NCBI GenBank assembly: GCA_963749675.1
Contig: CAVVNT010000002.1
Span: forward strand, 496,001 to 560,000
From: Roseitranquillus sp963749675
GTDB lineage: Bacteria; Pseudomonadota; Alphaproteobacteria; Rhodobacterales; Rhodobacteraceae
Length of the DNA stretch: 64,000 nt
Direction of reading: 5' to 3'
Shown here: one piece after another, positions 32,413 to 40,177 of the stretch
How the letters are laid out: each line of letters starts with the position of its first letter
Position numbering within the stretch: the stretch's first letter is position 1
The notes under the pieces: generated by a model
Databases searched by the model: none
The model's input: only the letters and a program-made list of their open reading frames with translations
Told to the model about the DNA's origin: nothing
Position numbers and translations under genes: made by a program

Positions 32413-33180
32413 GGCCACAGCCTCGCCTGAAGCGACAAAAGGTCCGCCCAGGTCTCGCGCTTCGCCGACGGCGTGCGCAGCAGGTAGGCGGGGTGGAACA
32501 TCGGCAGCGCCGGCCGGCCCAGCGCCTCGGTCCACTTGCCGCGCAGCCGCGTGACCCCGCGCCGGCCCAGCAGCGCCCCGCACGAGATGTTGCCCATGCA
32601 GACCAGCACCTCCGGATCGGCCAGCTCGACGTGCCGTCGGACGAAGGGCATCAGCATCGCGATCTCGTCCGGCTCCGGGTCGCGGTTGCGCGGCGGCCGC
32701 CAGGGCAGGACGTTGGTGATGTAGAGCCCGCGGTCGGGGTCGTCCTCCGCGCGGCCGAGGCCGATGGCGCCGAACATCCGGTCGAGCAGCCGGCCGGCCG
32801 CGCCGACGAACGGCTTGCCCTTCTCGTCCTCCTCGCGCCCCGGCGCCTCGCCGACGATCATCACCCGCGCCGCCGGGTGGCCGTCGCGAAGACAGTGTTC
32901 CGGGCGCCCTTCCGCAGCTCGCAATGCGGGAACGCCGCAATCGCGGCGGCGAGCCCGTCGAGATCGCCTGCGGCCGCCGCGGCGACGTCCGCGGCCCGGA
33001 TCGGATCCTCCTCGTCGTGCGGCCGGGTCTTGGCACCGCGGGCGGAGCGGCAGCCGGCGCGGATTCGGCCACCGCATACCGGTCGACGGGGGCATCCCCG
33101 ATCGCCTCGGTTGCGCCAAGCTCGAGCTGCCAGCGCAGCATCGCAAGCGCCGCGTCAAAGGACAGCTCCGCAGCAATCAC
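32409..33180 (-). CDS. uracil-DNA glycosylase, family 4-like, frameshifted
   Basis: Removes uracil from DNA; family 4 enzymes carry a [4Fe-4S] cluster. The catalytic half is intact in one frame: RVMIVGEAPGREEDEKGKPFVGAAGRLLDRM, LYITNVLPWRPPRNRDPEPDEI, and the C-terminal MFHPAYLLRTPSAKRETWADL with the active-site histidine. The N-terminal half continues in other frames (LSFDAALAMLRWQLELGATEAIGDAPVDRYA and DEEDPIRAADVAAAAAGDLDGLAAAIAAFPHCELRKGARNTVF), which needs two shifts near 33,030 and 32,880. Joined, it gives about 257 residues. The GTG at 33178-33180 is the likely start. The cysteine in CELRKGA is the first cluster ligand expected in this family. Genes LysE and moaB follow in coupled order. 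Confidence 0.85.
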
Positions 33181-33348
33181 CTCGCGCGCTCCCGGACGAC
33201 GGGCAGGATGTGGAACAGAGCGATTTCGGCCAGCATGACGGGAACATGCCGGGAGCCGGCTCGCTTTACAATCCTGCCGCAGCGCCCTCGCGCTGGACAC
33301 CCGCGCCCGCGCTTTCATAACTCCTGTCAATGGTTCGGAGCCCCACGG

Positions 33349-34297
33349 ATGACATTCCGAGCCCGCCATCTTCTCGGCATCGAACGTCTGGCGCCGGACG
33401 AGATCACCGAGATCCTCGATCTCGCCGACCAGCTACGTCGATCTCAACCGCAGCGAGATCGAAGCACGGCGACGCGCTGCGCGGGCCTTACCCAGATCAA
33501 CATGTTCTTCGAGGCCTCGACCCGCACGCAGGCCTCGTTCGAGCTGGCGGGCCAGCGTCTCGGGCGCCGACGTGATGTCGATGCAGATGACCGCCAGCTC
33601 GATCCGCAAGGGCGAGACACTGATCGACACCGCGCTGACGCTGAACGCGATGCGCCCCGACCTGCTGGTCGTCCGCCACCCGCACTCCGGCGCGGTCGAC
33701 CTGCTGGCGCAGAAGGTCGCCTGCGCGGTCGTCAACGCCGGCGACGGTCGCCACGAGCATCCGACCCAGGCGCTGCTCGACGCGCTGACGATCCGCCGCA
33801 AGAAGGGCCGGCTGCATCGCCTGACTGTGGCGATCTGCGGCGACATCGCGCACAGTCGGGTAGCGCGCTCGAACATCCTGCTGCTGGGCAAGATGGAGGC
33901 GCGCCTGCGCCTGATCGCGCCGCCCACGCTGATGCCGAGCCAGGTGCGGGACTGGGGCGTGGAGGCGACTGACGACATGATTGAGGGATTGAAGGGAGCC
34001 GACGTGGTGATGATGCTGAGACTTCAGAAGGAGCGGATGGACGGCGCCTTCATCCCGTCAGAACGGGAATACTACCACCGCTTCGGCCTCGACGCCGCCA
34101 AGCTCGCACACGCCGCGCCCGATGCAATCGTCATGCACCCCGGCCCGATGAACCGCGGGGTCGAGATCGACGGAACGCTCGCCGACGACATCAACCGCTG
34201 CGTCATCCAGGAGCAGGTCGAGATGGGCGTCGCCGTCCGCATGGCGGCGATGGATCTGCTCGCCCGCAACCTACGCGCCGAGAGGGCCGCTGCATGA
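33349..34297 (+). CDS. pyrB: aspartate carbamoyltransferase catalytic chain, frameshifts in the first third
   Basis: Joins carbamoyl phosphate and aspartate in pyrimidine synthesis. It begins MTFRARHLLGIERLAPDEITEILDLADQ; QINMFFEASTRTQASFELAGQRLG holds the carbamoyl-phosphate STRT loop. From MSMQMTASSIRKGETLIDT onwards the frame is clean: VVRHPHSGAVDLLA, GDGRHEHPTQALLDALTI (HPTQ motif), VAICGDIAHSRVARSNI, MMLRLQKERM, and MHPGPMNRGVEID. Between about 33,430 and 33,570 at least three one-base shifts occur; the alternative frames give YVDLNRSEIE and KHGDAL-like residues, as expected for the family. Since the gene should be essential for prototrophy, I read these as consensus errors. It overlaps the next gene by four bases, starting the pyrB-orf-pyrC-like-plsY series. 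Confidence 0.92.
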
Positions 34298-34857
34298 CCG
34301 ACATCCCGATGCACGTCCGCGCCTTCGAGCATGGCACCCTGAGGCTCTGGAGCTTCGACGGCGCGAGCGAAGCCGGCCGTACCCTGATCGCCGCGATGCG
34401 GGAGGAGCCGCGCGACGCCGGAAAGGCGATGGCCGCGCTCGGGGCACAGCGGGTCGATCCCTACTGGCTGGATCTCGTGGCCCTTCGCGACATCTCCGAG
34501 CTCGGCCTCGCCGGCTACTTGCGCCAAGGATACGACGTTCCGAAGGACCAGCTCGACGCCGCGCACCTGAAGACCAGCCAGGACCACGTACTGATCGCCC
34601 CGTCCCGGGCTTTCGCAGATCATGAGCAAACGCTATCGCCCGACGCCGCGCTCACCCCGCTCGGCTCGCTCGAAATCCACGAGGACGTCGGGGCCCTGCG
34701 TCCGATGAGGCCGGTTGACAGCGCGCGCCGTCAGCCCGTTTCAGGCGATGCAGAGGAGCCGCAGCCCGGCCCCCCCGCCGGTCGCGGCCTCCGAACCGGG
34801 GCGATCCTGATCCTACTCCTGATTGCCGCGGCCTTCGTCATCCTCGTAGCAAGGTAG
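34294..34857 (+). CDS. hypothetical protein of the pyr cluster, C-terminal membrane anchor
   Basis: A 187-residue protein without a named family. The first 95 residues look like a globular domain (HVRAFEHGTLRLWSFDGASE, AMAALGAQRVDPYWLDLVAL, DISELGLAGYLRQGYDVP), then comes a polar Pro/Glu-rich linker and a single C-terminal hydrophobic helix ILILLLIAAAFVILVAR, so it should be a tail-anchored membrane protein facing the cytoplasm. Its ATG overlaps the pyrB stop, so the two are co-translated. A gene of this type lies between pyrB and the pyrC-like gene in many Rhodobacterales, which makes a role with the pyrimidine enzymes or in membrane tethering possible; nothing direct supports it. Confidence 0.75.
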   Translation: MTDIPMHVRAFEHGTLRLWSFDGASEAGRTLIAAMREEPRDAGKAMAALGAQRVDPYWLDLVALRDISELGLAGYLRQGYDVPKDQLDAAHLKTSQDHVLIAPSRAFADHEQTLSPDAALTPLGSLEIHEDVGALRPMRPVDSARRQPVSGDAEEPQPGPPAGRGLRTGAILILLLIAAAFVILVAR

Positions 34858-34897
34858 CCCGCGTCAAACCCGCCCGAAACCTTCGCGGCTCGGGCGG

Positions 34898-35863
34898 CTA
34901 GAGCAGGGATCCCGACATCTCCTCGTGACCCGGCCCCGACTGAACCTCGAGGAAGACCTGCCTCACGACCGGAAAGCGCTCCTTGATGCGCCGCTCCGCC
35001 TCGGTCACGATGGCTTCTATGCGTTGCGACGGCACGTCGTCCGCGAAATCGATGCTGAGCGTCAGAAGCACTTCGTGGGGGCCGAAGTGCAGGCTGCGGA
35101 TGTCGTTGATGGCGAGGACTTCGGGGAGCTGGAGAATTCCGCTGCGGACCGTCTCGGTGACATCTGGGTCGGTGCTTTCGCCGATCAGCAGTCCCTTGAC
35201 CTCGATCGCAAGTCCCAGCGCCGTCAGTCCGAGAAGCGCCCCGATCGCGATGGAAGCCGACGCGTCCCACACGGGATTGACAGTCAGCCACGAGAGCGTC
35301 AGCCCGAGCGCAGCGATCAGCAGGCCGATGCAGGCGGCGCTGTCCTCCGCGAGGACGACAAAGATCGACGGGTCCTTGAGGTCCCGAAGATCCCGCAGCA
35401 ATCCGCGTCCCTTCCTGACCCGGACGAACTCGCGGACCGCGACTGACAGTGAGTAGCCCTCGAAGCAGAGCGACGCACCCAGCACACCGAAAGGTATCCA
35501 GGGAACGCTCTCGGGCTCGTGCCCGCCGTGCAGCAAGGCCCGGATGCCCTCGTAGATCGACAGGCCGGCGCCCAAGGCGAAAATCAGGACCGCGACGATA
35601 AATGCCCAGAAGTAGATCTCGACGCCGTAGCCGAACGGATGCTCCGCGTCGGGCGGCCGCTTGGAGCGCGCCATTCCCAGCAGCAGGAACCCCTGGTTCG
35701 CGGTGTCGATGGTGGAGTGGATGCCTTCCGCCAGCATGGCCGAAGAACCCGACAGCGCCGCGGCGACGAATTTCGTGACCGCGATTCCACAGTTGGCGGC
35801 GAGCGCCGCATAGACCGTCGCCTTCCCGCTATCGGCCCGGTTCCTCGGCCGCGCTTCTGCCAT
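34898..35863 (-). CDS. cation diffusion facilitator family transporter, SLC30A9-like group
   Basis: A 321-residue CDF protein with about six membrane helices and a C-terminal cytosolic domain. The first helix pair carries GSSAMLAEGIHSTIDTANQGFLLLG with the metal-type histidine and aspartate (HSTID). The ERHPFGYG-type motif appears as AEHPFGYGVEIYFWAFIVAVL. In the later helix the usual HxxxD is EDSAACIGLL, with glutamate in place of histidine, which points to the group that includes mammalian SLC30A9/ZnT9, rather than classical ZitB/CzcD. The C-terminal part has SLHFGPHEVLLTLSIDF and RIKERFPVVRQVFLEVQ. Zinc or another divalent metal is the inferred substrate. It is inserted antiparallel between the pyrB-orf pair and the pyrC-like gene. 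Confidence 0.88.
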   Translation of the reverse strand: MAEARPRNRADSGKATVYAALAANCGIAVTKFVAAALSGSSAMLAEGIHSTIDTANQGFLLLGMARSKRPPDAEHPFGYGVEIYFWAFIVAVLIFALGAGLSIYEGIRALLHGGHEPESVPWIPFGVLGASLCFEGYSLSVAVREFVRVRKGRGLLRDLRDLKDPSIFVVLAEDSAACIGLLIAALGLTLSWLTVNPVWDASASIAIGALLGLTALGLAIEVKGLLIGESTDPDVTETVRSGILQLPEVLAINDIRSLHFGPHEVLLTLSIDFADDVPSQRIEAIVTEAERRIKERFPVVRQVFLEVQSGPGHEEMSGSLL

Positions 35864-36158
35864 TCCCGCTCCTCACTGCCGCTGCGAGCACCAGCAGCAG
35901 CAACGTGTCCGCCGCCCGATGGTTCAGTTTTCGCTGGGGGCAAGCGCGGACCGATGTGCAGCGCCTCTCCGGCTGGCAGGCGTTTCCGACCGATGGCCGG
36001 AACGGTATTGGCCACCGTTCCGACGGCGCGCTGCGCGCGCGGAAACTTGTTGCGACAGCCGCTTGAAACGCTCTGCAACGAGATCCGGGGTGTACCCGGG
36101 GTGGTCCGCGCGTGTAGGAGATGTGTGGTCAGCGGTGCGGTGAAACTGGCCACCCAAG

Positions 36159-37463
36159 GTGATTGCGACGCTTTTCCAGAATGCCCGCCTGATCGATCCC
36201 GAGGCCGGAACGACCAGTGCGGGATCGGTGCTCGTGGCCGACGGCATCATAGAAGACGTGCTGCCGCAAGCCTTCGTGGCGACGCGTGAGGCGGTGCGAG
36301 CGGGCAAGGCGGAAAAGATCGTCGATTGCCGCGGCCTGTGCCTCGCGCCCGGCATCGTCGATCTCGGTGTGAAGGTCTCCGAGCCTGGCGAGCGCCACAA
36401 GGAGAGCTTCCGGACCGCCGGTCGCGCGGCCGCCGCAGGTGGCGTGACCGCCATGGTCACCCGCCCGGACACTCTGCCCGCGATCGACACGCCCGAGGTG
36501 CTCGACTACGTCCGCCGCCGCGCCGAGGCCGAAACCTCGGTTCGCGTTTTCCCGATGGCCGCACTGACCAAGGGGCGGGACGGGCGCGAGATGACGGAGA
36601 TCGCGTTCCTGCGCGACGCCGGCGCCCTCGCCTTCACCGACGCCGACCGGGTGGTGGCCGACCCGCGGGTGTTCTCGCGCTGCCTCAGGTACGCAAGCTC
36701 GCTCGGAGCGCTCGTTGTGGCGCACGTTCAGGATCCCGGACTTTCCACCGGCGCGTCAGCCTCGTCGGGCAAGTTCGCGGCCCTGCGCGGCCTCTCCGGC
36801 GTGTCCCCCATCGCCGAGCGCATGGGGCTCGAACGCGACCTCGCACTGGTCGAGATGACGGGCGCCCGTTATCACGCCGACCAGGTCACCACGGCCGCCG
36901 CCCTGCCGGCGCTGCGTCGGGCGAAGGAGGCGGGCCTCGACGTCACCGCAGGAACCTCGATCCACCACCTGACGCTGAACGAGATCGACGTCGGCGACTG
37001 GCGCACCTTCTTCAAGGTCAAGCCGCCGCTGCGGTCCGAGGACGACCGGCAGGCGACCGTGGCGGCGGTGCGCGAAGGGCTCATCGACGTGATCTCGTCG
37101 ATGCACACGCCACAGGACGAGGAGAGCAAGCGCCTGCCGTACGAGGAGGCGGCCTCGGGCGCCGTGGCGCTGCAGACGCTGCTGCCGGCGGCCCTGCGCC
37201 TCGTCCACTCCGGCGACCTCGACCTGCCGACGCTCTGGCGGGCGCTGTCGCTCAACCCGGCGCGTCGGCTGGGCCTGCCGGGCGGGCGGCTGGCCGCCGG
37301 CGCGCCCGCCGACCTCGTGCTGTTCGATCCCGACGCGCCCTTCGTCCTCGACCGCTTCACGCTCCTGTCCAAGTCCAAGAACACCCCCTTCGACGGCGCG
37401 CGGATGGAGGGTCGGGTCCTCGGGACCTGGGTCGCGGGCAAACGGCTCTTCGGAGAAGACTGA
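36159..37463 (+). CDS. dihydroorotase-like protein lacking the metal-binding residues (pyrC-prime type)
   Basis: A 434-residue class I dihydroorotase homologue. The overall family pattern is clear: CLAPGIVDLGVKVSEPGERHKESFRTAGRAAAAGGVT, KGRDGREMTEI, SGKFAALRGLSGVSP, VTAGTSIHHLTLNE, FFKVKPPLRSEDD and LNPARRLGLPGGRLAAGAPADLVLFD. The catalytic centre is not: the DxHxH metal site is replaced by DLGVK, and the active-site aspartate region (usually DHAPH-like) reads SSMHTPQDEESK. Such proteins are known as non-catalytic partners of aspartate carbamoyltransferase in Pseudomonas (PyrC') and occur beside pyrB in Rhodobacterales. I infer a structural role in the PyrB complex; a true dihydroorotase must be elsewhere. 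The start is GTG at 36159. plsY overlaps its stop. Confidence 0.88.
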   Translation: MIATLFQNARLIDPEAGTTSAGSVLVADGIIEDVLPQAFVATREAVRAGKAEKIVDCRGLCLAPGIVDLGVKVSEPGERHKESFRTAGRAAAAGGVTAMVTRPDTLPAIDTPEVLDYVRRRAEAETSVRVFPMAALTKGRDGREMTEIAFLRDAGALAFTDADRVVADPRVFSRCLRYASSLGALVVAHVQDPGLSTGASASSGKFAALRGLSGVSPIAERMGLERDLALVEMTGARYHADQVTTAAALPALRRAKEAGLDVTAGTSIHHLTLNEIDVGDWRTFFKVKPPLRSEDDRQATVAAVREGLIDVISSMHTPQDEESKRLPYEEAASGAVALQTLLPAALRLVHSGDLDLPTLWRALSLNPARRLGLPGGRLAAGAPADLVLFDPDAPFVLDRFTLLSKSKNTPFDGARMEGRVLGTWVAGKRLFGED

Positions 37464-38086
37464 TGCCGATCGTCGATACCAGCCTCCTGCTGCTACTGTC
37501 CGTTGTCGTCGTCGCCTACCTGCTCGGCTCGGTGCCGTTCGGCCTGGTCCTGACACGGGCGATGGGCCTCGGCGACATCCGCTCGATCGGGTCGGGCAAC
37601 ATCGGGGCGACGAACGTCCTGCGGACGGGCAACAAGCTCGCGGCTCTTCTCACGCTGGTGCTCGACGGCGGCAAGGGCGCGGCGGCGGTGCTGATCGCAC
37701 GCTCGCTCGCCGGGGGCGAGGCCGCACAGCTTGCCGCGCTCGCCGCCTTCGTCGGGCATCTCTACCCCGTCTTCGCGGGCTTCAAGGGCGGCAAGGGCGT
37801 GGCGACATTCCTCGGCGTCCTCCTCGCCCTGCACTGGCCGCTCGGCCTTGCCGCCTGCGCGGTCTGGCTGGCGGCGGTCGCGATATTCCGCATCTCCTCG
37901 CTCGGCGCGCTCTGCGCCGCGGCGCTGTCGCCGGTGCTGGCGCTCGGGTTCGGCGTGCCCCGGTTCACTCTGCTCTGCATCGTCCTCGCCGCCCTCGTCT
38001 TCTGGCGCCACCGGCAGAACATCGACCGGATGCGAAAGGGCGAGGAGCCGCGGCTCGGCCGGGGGCAAGACATCCGGCGCGACTAG
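37463..38086 (+). CDS. plsY: acyl-phosphate glycerol-3-phosphate acyltransferase
   Basis: Integral membrane enzyme that acylates glycerol-3-phosphate from acyl-phosphate, the entry step of phospholipid synthesis. The 207-residue protein has the three family motifs: YLLGSVPFGLVLTRAMGLGDIRSIGSGNIGATNVLRTG (motif 1 region), LVLDGGKGAAAVL, and GHLYPVFAGFKGGKGVATFLG, with the catalytic serine, histidine and glycine-rich loops. Five or so hydrophobic helices are evident. The ATG at 37463 overlaps the stop of the pyrC-like gene by one base (TGATG), so translation is probably coupled. The next gene, DUF805, lies 34 bases downstream. Confidence 0.95.
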   Translation: MPIVDTSLLLLLSVVVVAYLLGSVPFGLVLTRAMGLGDIRSIGSGNIGATNVLRTGNKLAALLTLVLDGGKGAAAVLIARSLAGGEAAQLAALAAFVGHLYPVFAGFKGGKGVATFLGVLLALHWPLGLAACAVWLAAVAIFRISSLGALCAAALSPVLALGFGVPRFTLLCIVLAALVFWRHRQNIDRMRKGEEPRLGRGQDIRRD

Positions 38087-38120
38087 GCTATACTTGCGCG
38101 GCGAGAGAGAGGTGTTGGAC

Positions 38121-38480
38121 ATGGGATTTCAGGACGCCGTCAGAACCTGCTTCGAGAAATACGCGACGTTCAACGGGCGCGCGGCCCGACCGGAATTCTG
38201 GTGGTTCGCGCTGTTCCTCGTCCTCGCCAACATCGTGCTCGGCCTCGCTGACGGAGCGGTCTTTCCCGGCGACACCCGTCTGCTCGGGCCGCTCTTCACG
38301 CTTGCGACGATCGTCCCGACAATTGCGGTTTCCGTCCGGCGGCTCCATGACATCGGGAAGACCGGTTGGTGGGTCCTGCTGCACCTGATCCCGGTCATCG
38401 GCTTCCTGGTCATGCTCTACTTCTACGTCCAGCGCAGCGAGGACGGCCCCAACGAGTACGGCCCGCCTCCGGTGCGCTGA
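38121..38480 (+). CDS. DUF805 membrane protein
   Basis: A 119-residue DUF805 protein. It has the family's cytoplasmic N-terminal segment FQDAVRTCFEKYATFNGRAARPEFWWFALF with RxExWW-like residues, then hydrophobic helices (LFLVLANIVLGLADG, LFTLATIVPTIAVSVRRLHDIGKTGWW, LLHLIPVIGFLVMLYFYV) and a short polar tail QRSEDGPNEYGPPPV. The RRLHDIGKTGWW signature is diagnostic. Function unknown; common in bacteria and often near cell-envelope genes. The ATG at 38121 follows GAGAGAGGTGTTGG. It probably ends the pyr/pls transcript. Confidence 0.9.
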   Translation: MGFQDAVRTCFEKYATFNGRAARPEFWWFALFLVLANIVLGLADGAVFPGDTRLLGPLFTLATIVPTIAVSVRRLHDIGKTGWWVLLHLIPVIGFLVMLYFYVQRSEDGPNEYGPPPVR

Positions 38481-38501
38481 GTTCGAGCGCTCGCGACAGG
38501 T

Positions 38502-39269
38502 TCAGGCGGTTCGGCGTCGCCCGAGGGCGGCAAGAATGCCGAACGCACCGAGCCCCAGCCAGACACCCCCTGGCAGCGGCACGGGGGCAGGCACCACGAC
38601 ATCCACGGTGACGTAGCCGAGGTCGCGGAACGAGGCCAGCGTGGTGTCGCTCAGGTATTCCGGCGGATCCGCGAAACCCGTCATCAGCTCGTCGAACCCG
38701 CCCGCCCAGGTCTCGGCCCAGTGCGAATCCTCCGTTCCCGGCCCGAACCCCAGCTCGACGGGGATGATCGCGGCCAGCGGGTCGAACTCGGCGCGGTAGG
38801 TCGCCAGCGCGTTGCTGCCGGTATAGGCACCGCTTCCCGGTTCGTAGACGTCGTTCTCGATCCAGAGCGTGCCGAAGCCCAAGACATGCGCCACCTCGTG
38901 GACGAGGACGCTGAAGAGCTGGTCGGCGTCCTCCAGCGGGGCGAGATCGGCGAAGTCGAAGTCGATGAAGCCCGAGGTCGGCAGCGTGAACCCCGCCGCT
39001 TCGACCAGATCAAGGGGCGAGCTGTCGGCGAGCACGGCGCCGGGACCGTCGCCGTCGTACGCGCCCACCTCGATCGTCAGCGCATCGATGACGACGCCGT
39101 CCCGGTAGCCCGGCACGAGTCCTTCCCAGTAGGCTTCGGCCGCCGACAGAACCTCGCGCTGGCTGTCCGACGGGGTCTGCGGCACCTCGAACACGATGTC
39201 GAGGGTCGCGGCGCCGGCGCCGCCTGGCATACAGGCTACCGCCAGAATGGCCACTGCGCTTCGTGTCAT
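38502..39269 (-). CDS. secreted leishmanolysin-like metalloprotease with VPLPA-type sorting tail
   Basis: A 255-residue exported protein. The signal peptide (SAVAILAVACMPGGAGAA) is followed by ATLDIVFEVPQTPSDSQREVL. The zinc motif is HEVAHVLGFGTLW at mid-protein (HExxH plus the downstream GxG of the leishmanolysin/M8-type fold), preceded by FADLAPLEDADQLFSVLV. A histidine follows in EDSHWAETWAGG. The C-terminus is PVPLPGGVWLGLGAFGILAALGRRRTA: a PLPxG motif, one helix and an RRR tail, i.e. the VPLPA-CTERM sorting signal found mainly in Rhodobacterales. The protein would be exported, processed and released or retained at the surface. Substrate unknown. The ATG at 39269 fits the signal better than 39299. 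Confidence 0.85.
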   Translation of the reverse strand: MTRSAVAILAVACMPGGAGAATLDIVFEVPQTPSDSQREVLSAAEAYWEGLVPGYRDGVVIDALTIEVGAYDGDGPGAVLADSSPLDLVEAAGFTLPTSGFIDFDFADLAPLEDADQLFSVLVHEVAHVLGFGTLWIENDVYEPGSGAYTGSNALATYRAEFDPLAAIIPVELGFGPGTEDSHWAETWAGGFDELMTGFADPPEYLSDTTLASFRDLGYVTVDVVVPAPVPLPGGVWLGLGAFGILAALGRRRTA

Positions 39270-39347
39270 ATTCGTTCCTCGCCCGAGTGTCGCGGCCACG
39301 CCTTCTCCTCAAGGTAGTTTCGACGGCGCCGGCGGCGTGGTCAAGTT

Positions 39348-39664
39348 TCAGCTCTCCGCGCATGATTTCGGCGGGTCCTGTGCCATGATGACCTCGATCG
39401 GGTCGTGCTCGGCGACCCAGTGGCCAGGGGCGACCTCCTCCAGCTTGGGCAGATCGCCCGAGCCGCGGCGGGAGGGCATGAAGCGGAAGGCGGCGCCGGG
39501 GTCGAGGGGCGAGGGCAGGTCTGGCTCTTGCCCGACCCGCTCTCGCCGACGATGCCGAGGCACTCGCCAGCGGCGATGTCGAAGCTGACGCCCTTGACGG
39601 CTTCGACCTCGCCGTCGGGCGTCTCGAACGACACGCGCAGATCCCTGACTTCGAACAGCGCCAT
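39348..39664 (-). pseudogene. oligopeptide ABC transporter ATPase (OppD-like), internally deleted
   Basis: The N-terminus is a normal ABC ATPase start (MALFEVRDLRVSFETPDGEVEAVKGVSFDIAAGECLGIVGESGSGKSQT, with the Walker A lysine). Immediately after it the sequence jumps, in another frame, to the C-terminal tail LPSPLDPGAAFRF, LPKLEEVAPGHWVAEHDP and VIMAQDPPKSCAES. The roughly 200 residues between, with the ABC signature and Walker B, are absent. So the protein cannot hydrolyse ATP as written. It is the last gene of a deleted transporter operon whose other members (oppC-like and oppA-like) show the same kind of damage. Confidence 0.75.
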
Positions 39665-39692
39665 CAGCGCCCCCGGCTTCCGCGGCGGCCGT

Positions 39693-40177
39693 TCATCCCA
39701 GGATCCACCAGAGAACGAGGATGCCCCATGTCCAGACGATGCCAACCACCGTCGCCGCGACGATGTACGGGATCGAGACCAGAACATCGACGGTTCGCAT
39801 CATCGCGTTGTCGAGCCAGCCGCCGACGAAGCCGGGCACCGCGCCGTAAAGCGTGCCGATCATGATGGCGACCAACGCGCCGATGACGCCCACGACGAGC
39901 GACGTCCGCGTCGCCTGGATGGTGCGCGCGTAGAGGTCGCGCCCGATCTCGTCGAGGCCGAAATAGTGCCCCGTCTCGATGGACGGGCGCCCCGACACGG
40001 CGATGTCGCCCATCCGGCCCCAATCGATCTCCTCGGTTCGACCATTGGGAAAAGAACGGCCCGACGAAGGTGAAGAGGACCACGAGCCCAAGGACGACGA
40101 GCGCGCCCGTCGCGGCCCTGTTCCTCAGGAAGCGGTCCGCGGCATCCTGCCACTGCGACCGCCCCTTGACCCGCTCG
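39693..40177 (-). pseudogene. oligopeptide ABC transporter permease (OppC-like), internally deleted
   Basis: Recognisable parts: ERVKGRSQWQDAADRFLRNRAATGALVVLGLVVLFTFVGPFF, then, after a one-base shift, RPSIETGHYFGLDEIGRDLYARTIQATRTSLVVGVIGALVAIMIGTLYGAV, VGGWLDNAMMRTVDVLVSIPYIVAATVVGIVWTWGILVLWWILG. FGLDEIGRDLYAR is the hallmark of OppC/DppC permeases. About 100 residues between LVSIPY and the last helix, including the EAA loop that docks the ATPase, are missing, and the usual N-terminus is cut. The 5' end is fused directly to the 3' end of the binding-protein remnant with no permease OppB between. Confidence 0.75.

Noticed and set aside
33349..34297. Treating pyrB as a pseudogene because of its frame breaks
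   Set aside because: All family motifs are present across the corrected frames, the breaks are single bases in G/C-rich runs, and neighbouring genes in the same zones show the same error type.
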